From assembly GCA_011046015.1 (NCBI GenBank), contig DSBO01000159.1:1-12428 (forward strand): a stretch of DNA of 12,428 bases, read 5' to 3'. Below, piece after piece: positions 6,757-12,428 of this stretch. Positions within the stretch are counted from its first letter, which is position 1. The number at the start of each line of letters is the position of its first letter. This stretch comes from Thioalkalivibrio sp. GTDB lineage: Bacteria; Pseudomonadota; Gammaproteobacteria; SpSt-1174. The notes below the pieces were generated by a model, which did not search any database, was not told the origin of the DNA, and saw nothing but the letters and a program-made list of their open reading frames with translations. The position numbers and the translations under genes are program-made.

Positions 6757-6789
6757 GCTGCAATGCTCGCTGGCTGACGTGACGAAGTG

Positions 6790-6818
6790 ATTACAGACGA
6801 TGACACCCATTCGATCAA
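6790..6818 (-). promoter_or_regulatory. Sigma70-like promoter of the hyp operon
   Basis: The minus strand reads TTGATC (6818 to 6813), exactly 17 bases, then TGTAAT (6795 to 6790). The -10 and -35 match consensus at five and four of six bases. The predicted start near 6783 leaves a leader of about 27 bases before hypC. This would give at least basal hyp expression from a vegetative sigma factor. Confidence 0.6.
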
Positions 6819-6878
6819 GGCGCAACATGTTGACGGTGGCGTGAAAGCGACTACCTTTTGATGAGGCTTGTCTATGCA

Positions 6879-6892
6879 TTGACCCACGTCAG
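6879..6892. promoter_or_regulatory. FNR/CRP-family-like dyad TTGAC-N4-GTCAG
   Basis: TTGAC, CCAC, GTCAG forms a dyad with one mismatch, close to the FNR/ANR pattern TTGAT-N4-ATCAA. It centres at 6885.5, about 100 bases upstream of the predicted hyp start and upstream of hynD. An oxygen- or redox-sensing activator would suit a hydrogenase operon. The TTGACC can also be read as a -35 box, so the assignment is tentative. Confidence 0.4.
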
Positions 6893-6977
6893 GCGGCGGC
6901 AGTAATGTCCTGTGCATGTCACACCCGCTTCATTAAGCTAGGGCAAGCTTTTCGGTAACAATAAAAGAAAATAAGAA

Positions 6978-6995
6978 ACCGCTAATAGAGGCGGT
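6978..6995 (+). other. Small hairpin in the hynD leader
   Basis: ACCGC (6978-6982) and GCGGT (6991-6995) form a perfect five-base stem with an eight-base loop, 19 bases before the hynD ribosome-binding site. It has no T-tract, so it is not an intrinsic terminator. It could be an mRNA-stability or leader structure, or chance. Confidence 0.3.
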
Positions 6996-7014
6996 GATAC
7001 AAGCAAGCACCACC

Positions 7015-7020
7015 AGAGGG
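7015..7020 (+). promoter_or_regulatory. Ribosome-binding site selecting the TTG start of hynD
   Basis: AGAGGG sits eight bases before TTG at 7029. The nearby ATG at 7021 directly abuts it and is in another frame, one that gives only a 57-residue nonsense peptide. No in-frame ATG or GTG lies between the TTG and the conserved glycine motif except one inside the motif. The TTG is therefore the best start. Confidence 0.6.
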
Positions 7021-7028
7021 ATGCCACC

Positions 7029-7523
7029 TTGGAACCTGCGATCGCGCAGTCGCCCGTTGTCCGCAAGATACTCGTGCTGGGTCTGGGCAACACCTTGCTC
7101 ACCGACGAAGGCGTGGGCGTTCATGTCATCGACGAACTCGCCCGTCACGATCCCGATGCCGTGGCCGCCGACTACATGGATGGCGGCACGATGAGTTTCA
7201 CGCTCGCCGGCCCCATCGAGGAGTCGGCGGCGCTGATCGTGGTCGATACCGCCCAGCTCGATGCCGCACCCGGCACGCTGCAGGTCTTCGAGGGCGAGGC
7301 CATGGACGAATTCATCGCGACCGGAAAGAAGAGCAGCGTGCACGAGGTCTCTCTCAACGACCTGCTGGCCATCGCGCGCCTCGAGAACAACCTGCCCGCC
7401 AACCGCGCGCTGGTCGGCATCCAGCCGGCCGATTTCGACTGGGGCAGTTATCCCACCGAGCCGGTGGCGGCGGCCATACCCGAGGCCTGCCGTGCCGTGC
7501 GCGCACTCATCGAGCGGTGGTAG
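7029..7523 (+). CDS. hynD: HynD, hydrogenase maturation endopeptidase (HupD/HyaD/HybD family)
   Basis: This nickel-dependent endopeptidase removes the C-terminal extension of the large subunit after metal insertion, locking the active site. The 164-residue protein has the family N-terminal motif KILVLGLGNTLLTDEGVG with the nickel-sensing Glu27. Asp73 in IVVDTAQ and His105 in VHEVSL are the other two expected metal ligands. YMDGGTMSF and LVGIQPADFDWG are also typical. The start is TTG, with AGAGGG eight bases upstream. It is the first gene of the plus-strand operon. The next gene's ATG begins two bases after its stop. Its likely substrate is HynL, whose C-terminus lies outside the window. Confidence 0.94.
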   Translation: MEPAIAQSPVVRKILVLGLGNTLLTDEGVGVHVIDELARHDPDAVAADYMDGGTMSFTLAGPIEESAALIVVDTAQLDAAPGTLQVFEGEAMDEFIATGKKSSVHEVSLNDLLAIARLENNLPANRALVGIQPADFDWGSYPTEPVAAAIPEACRAVRALIERW

Positions 7524-7525
7524 TC

Positions 7526-7960
7526 ATGAGCGGGCTGGCGGACATCGGCGTGAAGATCGAGTCCGGCGGCTTTGTCGCCGACGACGCGCTCACCGGCATG
7601 GCCGACGCGGTATTGCGCGAGATCCTGCAGCACCTCTCGGCCCTGCGCGACCACGGGCAGACCCATGTCATCGACCTGGCCAGCCTGCCGCTGACCACGG
7701 CCGACCGTCGGCAGCTGCGCGAGGCGCTGGGTGAGGGCGAGGTACGCATCACGATCGAGGCCTCGGGCCCCACCGACATCCATGAGACGGCCTACGCCGG
7801 CGTGTGGTGGGTCGAGTACCAGAACCTGCTCGGCGCCACGGCCATCGAGCAGGTGGAGATCACGCGCGTGCCGGCGATGCTGCCGTCACACGACGATGAC
7901 ATCGCCGGCGCGGTCTCGCGCCTGGCAGACGCGATGGAAGGCAAGAACCCAGCAGACTGA
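7526..7960 (+). CDS. Short HupH/HyaF-like hydrogenase expression/formation protein
   Basis: This 144-residue protein matches only the C-terminal domain of HupH/HyaF/HoxQ proteins, which are normally about twice as long. The recognisable part is about residues 71-130: EVRITIEASGPTDIHETAYAGVWWVEY-like sequence, then VEITRVPAML and an Asp-rich SHDDDI segment. HupH relatives help mature the small subunit, probably its iron-sulfur clusters, in other uptake hydrogenases. I chose ATG 7526 (GGTGG five bases upstream) over the in-frame GTG at 7517, which overlaps hynD. Translation is probably coupled to hynD. It is followed by 33 bases and then hynS. The single-domain form and its position before hynS suggest a dedicated role in HynS assembly, which is inference. 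Confidence 0.8.
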   Translation: MSGLADIGVKIESGGFVADDALTGMADAVLREILQHLSALRDHGQTHVIDLASLPLTTADRRQLREALGEGEVRITIEASGPTDIHETAYAGVWWVEYQNLLGATAIEQVEITRVPAMLPSHDDDIAGAVSRLADAMEGKNPAD

Positions 7961-7993
7961 ATCCTGATCAGTACCGGCTATACGGAGGCGGGT

Positions 7994-9064
7994 ATGAATG
8001 ACAAGAAGAAACTTCCCGAAACCCTGGGGGAGGAACTCAGCCGGCGCGGCATGAGCCGACGCAGCTTCCTCAAGTTCTGCACTGCCGTGGCCTCGGCCAT
8101 GGCCCTGCCGGCCTCCATGGCCCCGGTGATGGCCGAGGCGCTCGCCAGGGCGCGGCGCCAGTCGGTCATCTGGCTGTCCTTCCAGGAATGCACGGGCTGC
8201 GTCGAATCCATCACCCGCTCCTACGCGCCCTCTATCGAGTCGCTGATCTTCGACTTCATCTCGCTCGACTACCAGCACACCCTGCAGGCCGCCGCCGGCC
8301 ACCAGGTGGAGGAAGCACGCGAGATCGCCATGAAGGAGAACTGGGGCAAGTACCTGGTGGTGGTCGACGGCTCCATCCCGCTGAAGGACGACGGCGTGTA
8401 TTCCACCGTCGCCGGCGAGACCAATCTGCAGACCCTGAAACACGTCGCCGAGGGTGCGGCCGCCATCATCACGGTCGGTACCTGCGCGGCCTTCGGCGGC
8501 CTCCCCAAGGCCAACCCGAACCCGACGGGTGCGGCCGCGGTGCAGGACATCATCACCGACAAGCCCATCATCAACGTGCCGGGCTGCCCACCCATCCCCG
8601 AGGTGATGACTGGCGTGATTGCCAACTTCCTCACCTTCGGCGACCTGCCGCCGGTGGACCACCTCAAGCGCCCGCTGGCCTTCTTCGGCGACTCCATCCA
8701 CGACCGCTGCTACCGCCGCACCTTCTACGACCAGGGCAAGTTCGCCAAGAGCTTCGACGACGAGGGTGCGCGTAACGGCTGGTGCCTGTACGAGCTCGGC
8801 TGCAAGGGTCCGACCACCTACAACGCCTGCGCCACGGTGAAGTGGAACCAGGGCCTGACCTTTCCCATCCAGTCCGGGCACGGCTGCATCGGCTGCTCGG
8901 AGCCCGACTTCTGGGACAAGGGCAGCTTCTATGCGCCGTTGTCCACCGGTCAGTGGGGCTCGGCCGAGGGCATCGCCGCTGCCGCGGTGGCGGGCGCCGC
9001 CGTCGGCATCGGCGTGGCGGCCATGTCCCGGGCCAAACAGAAAAAGACCAGCGAACAGGGGTGA
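7994..9064 (+). CDS. hynS: HynS, [NiFe]-hydrogenase small subunit, Tat-exported
   Basis: HynS is the electron-transfer subunit of the periplasmic, membrane-attached hydrogenase. The 356-residue precursor has a twin-arginine signal, SRRSFLKF (21-28), and a hydrophobic stretch ending near PVMAEA. Cluster ligands are seen in order. Proximal [4Fe-4S]: Cys66, Cys69, Cys164, Cys198. Distal: His236, Cys239, Cys264, Cys270. Medial [3Fe-4S]: Cys279, Cys298, Cys301. The extra proximal cysteines of oxygen-tolerant enzymes are replaced by glycine (ECTGC; GTCAAFGG). A C-terminal hydrophobic helix (about 327-344) followed by a basic tail anchors it to the membrane. ACGGAGG five bases before the ATG is a strong ribosome-binding site. 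Its stop overlaps the isp1 start by one base. The downstream isp genes place it in the Isp-type group (1e). Confidence 0.97.
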   Translation: MNDKKKLPETLGEELSRRGMSRRSFLKFCTAVASAMALPASMAPVMAEALARARRQSVIWLSFQECTGCVESITRSYAPSIESLIFDFISLDYQHTLQAAAGHQVEEAREIAMKENWGKYLVVVDGSIPLKDDGVYSTVAGETNLQTLKHVAEGAAAIITVGTCAAFGGLPKANPNPTGAAAVQDIITDKPIINVPGCPPIPEVMTGVIANFLTFGDLPPVDHLKRPLAFFGDSIHDRCYRRTFYDQGKFAKSFDDEGARNGWCLYELGCKGPTTYNACATVKWNQGLTFPIQSGHGCIGCSEPDFWDKGSFYAPLSTGQWGSAEGIAAAAVAGAAVGIGVAAMSRAKQKKTSEQG

Positions 9065-9729
9065 TGGCCATGGATCTGCTCGAGTTCGCACGCGGCCCCG
9101 CCATGCAGTGGTCGCTCATCATCCTGGTGTTCGGCATTGCCTGGCGCCTGTTCGGCATCATCTTCCTCAAGCGCAAGAAGGACCTCGCCGAGCCGCGCCA
9201 GACCGGTGTACTCGGCGGCGCGGTAAAGACCATCTTCTCGCGCTCCGTGCCCGCGAGGGCCTTCTGGTCGCGCGTGATGTACTCCAACATCGTGGGCTAC
9301 GTGTTCCACATCGGCCTGGCCATTGTGGTGTTCGCCTTCCTGCCGCACATCCTCTGGTTCGAGAGCATTCTCGGCTTCCAGTGGCCGGCCCTGCCAACCA
9401 GCGTGATCACCCTGGTGGCGGTCATCACCCTGGCGTCGATGGTGGCGCTGCTGGTCAAGCGCCTCACCCACCCGGTGCTGCGCAGGATCTCGAACTTCGA
9501 TGACTACTTCAGCTGGCTGGTGACCATCGTGCCGCTGCTCACCGGCATGATGGCCTTCACCCACACCGGTTTCGGCATGCGTTACGAGACCGTGCTGGCA
9601 ATCCATATCCTGAGCGTCGAGTTTCTCTTCATCTGGCTGCCGTTCGGCAAGCTGGGACACAGCTTCCTCGTGTTCCTGAGTCGCGGCACGACGGGCGCGC
9701 TGTTCGCGCGCCGGGGGGCGCGTACATGA
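9064..9729 (+). CDS. isp1: Isp1, NarI-like membrane cytochrome b subunit
   Basis: Isp1 is the integral membrane partner of Isp-type hydrogenases, resembling NarI and DsrM. It is thought to carry electrons across the membrane through b hemes, between the periplasmic HynS and quinone or Isp2. The 221-residue protein has about five hydrophobic segments (about 15-36, 76-98, 112-131, 148-168, 175-197). Candidate heme ligands are His82 and His95 around the second segment and His167, His181 and His199 near the last two. A positively charged loop (KRKKD, 36-40) lies after the first segment. The ATG at 9064 shares one base with the hynS stop (TGATG), and its stop overlaps isp2 in an ATGA. Tight coupling implies stoichiometric synthesis of the four subunits. 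Confidence 0.92.
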   Translation: MAMDLLEFARGPAMQWSLIILVFGIAWRLFGIIFLKRKKDLAEPRQTGVLGGAVKTIFSRSVPARAFWSRVMYSNIVGYVFHIGLAIVVFAFLPHILWFESILGFQWPALPTSVITLVAVITLASMVALLVKRLTHPVLRRISNFDDYFSWLVTIVPLLTGMMAFTHTGFGMRYETVLAIHILSVEFLFIWLPFGKLGHSFLVFLSRGTTGALFARRGART

Positions 9730-11087
9730 GCAGCACCGATCTCGAACAGGAGCACCCGCTCGACCTCGAATCCAAACGCGTGAGCGTGAAGAAACCCGAG
9801 CAGCGCTTCGACACGCAGGGCGAGATGCCCGGCGCGCAGCGCGTGCACACGGCGATGGTGAACTTCGTGAAGGACTTCGGCGCCACCAGCGCTGCCTATA
9901 TGGAGTCCTGCGTGCACTGCGGCCAGTGCGCCGAGGCCTGTCACTTCTACGTGCAGACCGGCGACCCGAAGTACACGCCGATCTGGAAGCTCGAACCCTT
10001 CAAGCAGGCCTACAAGCGCGAGGCCGGGCCCTTCTCCTTCCTGTACAAGGCGCTGGGGCTCAAGCGCAAGGTCACGGTGGAGGAGCTGCAGGAATGGCAG
10101 GAGCTGCTGTACGACTCCTGCACCATGTGCGGTCGCTGCACCATGATCTGCCCCATGGGGATCGACATCGCCACCCTGGTGGGCCAGGCGCGTCACGCCA
10201 TGTTCCAGGCCGGGCTGGTGCCGCACGAGCTCTGGGCGGTGGCCGAGCGTGCCGAGCGCGAGGGCAGCCCGCTGGGCGCCACCGCCAGCGTGTTCGAGGA
10301 TCGCATCGAGTGGATGGGCGACGAGCACGAGGTGGAGATGCGCGTCGACGAGGACGAGGCCGACGTGCTCATCACCATGTCCTCCATCGAGATCCAGAAA
10401 TATCCCGAGTCGATGGCGGCCGTGGCGAAGGTGATGAACCATCTCGGTCTCAAGTGGACCTTCCGCACCGACGGTTACGAGGCCACCAACTTCGGCATGC
10501 TCTCGGGCAACACCGCCTGGCAGAAGGACATGACGAAGAAGATCGTGGAGGCCGCAAAGAAGGTCGGCGCGCATACCGTGATCCTGCCCGAGTGCGGCCA
10601 CGCCTACGGCGCGCTGCGCTGGCAGGGCGCGAACATGATGGGCGAACCGCTGCCCTTCAAGGTGCGCCATATCTCTGAGTTTCTCGCCGAGCAGGTGAAC
10701 AACGGCCGGCTCAAGGTGAAGCAGGTCGATTCCTCGGTGACCTTCCACGATCCCTGCCAGGTGTCGCGGCGTGGCGGTGCCACCCAGGCCCCGCGCGACG
10801 TGATGAAGGCCCTGGGCATGGAGCTGCGCGAGACGCAGGACACCGGCGACTACAACTGGTGCTGCGGCGGCGGCGGTGGCGTGATCACCATCCATCGCGC
10901 CGACAGGCTCCGCTACAAGGCCTTCGAGATCAAGATGGAACAGATCGAGAAGGCGGGCGGCGAGATGTTGCTCACCAGCTGTTCGAACTGCCGGCAGAAC
11001 TTCGACGACAGCCAGGAACACTTCCACTGGGACAAGACGATGCACAGCCTCCTGGAACTGGTGGCCGACAACCTCGTCGAGAACTGA
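9726..11087 (+). CDS. isp2: Isp2, HdrD/DsrK-like iron-sulfur protein
   Basis: Isp2 is the cytoplasmic iron-sulfur partner of Isp1 and resembles HdrD of heterodisulfide reductase and DsrK. The 453-residue protein carries two ferredoxin-type [4Fe-4S] motifs, Cys62/65/68/72 (CVHCGQCAEAC) and Cys132/135/138/142 (CTMCGRCTMIC). These are followed by cysteine-rich CCG-type sequence: Cys290 (ECGHAYGALR), Cys344 (HDPCQVSRRGG), Cys379-Cys380 (NWCCGGGGG) and Cys419/Cys422 (CSNC). Such CCG domains hold a non-cubane cluster that handles disulfides in HdrB. No signal peptide is seen, so it faces the cytoplasm. In Thiocapsa roseopersicina, Isp1 and Isp2 are needed for in vivo electron transfer to and from HynSL. 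A GGGGGG run seven bases before the ATG and a four-base overlap with isp1 support the start. A 34-base gap follows before hynL. Confidence 0.93.
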   Translation: MSSTDLEQEHPLDLESKRVSVKKPEQRFDTQGEMPGAQRVHTAMVNFVKDFGATSAAYMESCVHCGQCAEACHFYVQTGDPKYTPIWKLEPFKQAYKREAGPFSFLYKALGLKRKVTVEELQEWQELLYDSCTMCGRCTMICPMGIDIATLVGQARHAMFQAGLVPHELWAVAERAEREGSPLGATASVFEDRIEWMGDEHEVEMRVDEDEADVLITMSSIEIQKYPESMAAVAKVMNHLGLKWTFRTDGYEATNFGMLSGNTAWQKDMTKKIVEAAKKVGAHTVILPECGHAYGALRWQGANMMGEPLPFKVRHISEFLAEQVNNGRLKVKQVDSSVTFHDPCQVSRRGGATQAPRDVMKALGMELRETQDTGDYNWCCGGGGGVITIHRADRLRYKAFEIKMEQIEKAGGEMLLTSCSNCRQNFDDSQEHFHWDKTMHSLLELVADNLVEN

Positions 11088-11121
11088 ACAAGAATAAAAC
11101 CGATTGCATGGGGACAGCAGC

Positions 11122-12428
<1,307 letters not shown>

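Larger units (their letters stand above)
6757..7028. promoter_or_regulatory. Divergent control region between the hyp and hyn operons
   Basis: These 272 bases separate hypC (minus) from hynD (plus) and contain no credible gene. They hold a strong minus-strand promoter, an FNR/CRP-like dyad (6879-6892), a 10-base perfect palindrome CAACATGTTG (6823-6832), an A-rich stretch (6956-6977) and a small hairpin before hynD. For the plus strand the best sigma70 guess is TTGACC (6879-6884) with TAATGT (6903-6908) at 18-base spacing, which is weak at -10. I found no convincing sigma54 -24/-12 pair, although many hydrogenase operons have one. Confidence 0.7.

Noticed and set aside
6834..6850. Possible sigma54 promoter (GG-N10-GC) before hynD
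   Set aside because: Only the GG and GC dinucleotides match. The surrounding bases do not fit TGGCAC and TTGCA.
6526..6879. Longer 117-residue HypC start
   Set aside because: It would bury the essential N-terminal cysteine and run through the promoter at 6790-6818.

Overview
The window is a GC-rich bacterial chromosome segment. It carries most of a respiratory [NiFe]-hydrogenase locus: a maturation (hyp) operon on the minus strand and a structural (hyn) operon on the plus strand, diverging from a 272-base control region at 6757-7028. The HynS-Isp1-Isp2-HynL architecture is that of group 1e ('Isp-type') enzymes, best known from purple sulfur bacteria such as Thiocapsa and Allochromatium. With the base composition and GTAG-type REP-like repeats, this suggests a sulfur-oxidising gammaproteobacterium (Chromatiales-like). 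That placement is inference, not proven by the window.

Minus strand, in transcription order: hypC, hypA, hypB, hypD, hypF, then 541 non-coding bases, then hypE. hypA-hypB, hypB-hypD and hypD-hypF overlap and hypC-hypA are 2 bases apart, so the first five are almost certainly one transcript. A good sigma70-like promoter (TTGATC-N17-TGTAAT) lies 34 bases upstream of hypC. The hypF-hypE gap holds a tandem array of 3.6 copies of an exact-period 104-bp unit, an inverted copy of part of that unit, and a 7-bp tandem repeat touching the hypF stop codon. Beyond hypE is a small ribbon-helix-helix antitoxin-like gene with its own promoter and operator-like repeats. The start codon of the next gene (probably the toxin) overlaps its stop at the window edge.

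Plus strand: hynD (maturation protease, TTG start), a short HupH/HyaF-like protein, hynS (Tat-exported small subunit), isp1 (NarI-like membrane cytochrome b), isp2 (HdrD/DsrK-like iron-sulfur protein) and hynL (large subunit, cut by the window end at codon 435).

How they work together: HypF and HypE make cyanide ligands from carbamoyl phosphate. HypC-HypD assemble the Fe(CN)2CO unit and deliver it to HynL. HypA and HypB insert nickel, and HynD then clips the HynL C-terminus. The mature HynL-HynS dimer is exported by the Tat signal on HynS and anchored at the membrane. Isp1 and Isp2 would link it electronically to the quinone pool or to cytoplasmic thiol/sulfur chemistry.

I see no wholly new system. 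The most distinctive points are the repeat array splitting hypF from hypE, a histidine-rich tail at the C-terminus (not the N-terminus) of HypB, the placement of the protease and a one-domain HupH-like gene ahead of the structural genes, and an FNR-like dyad in the divergent control region.
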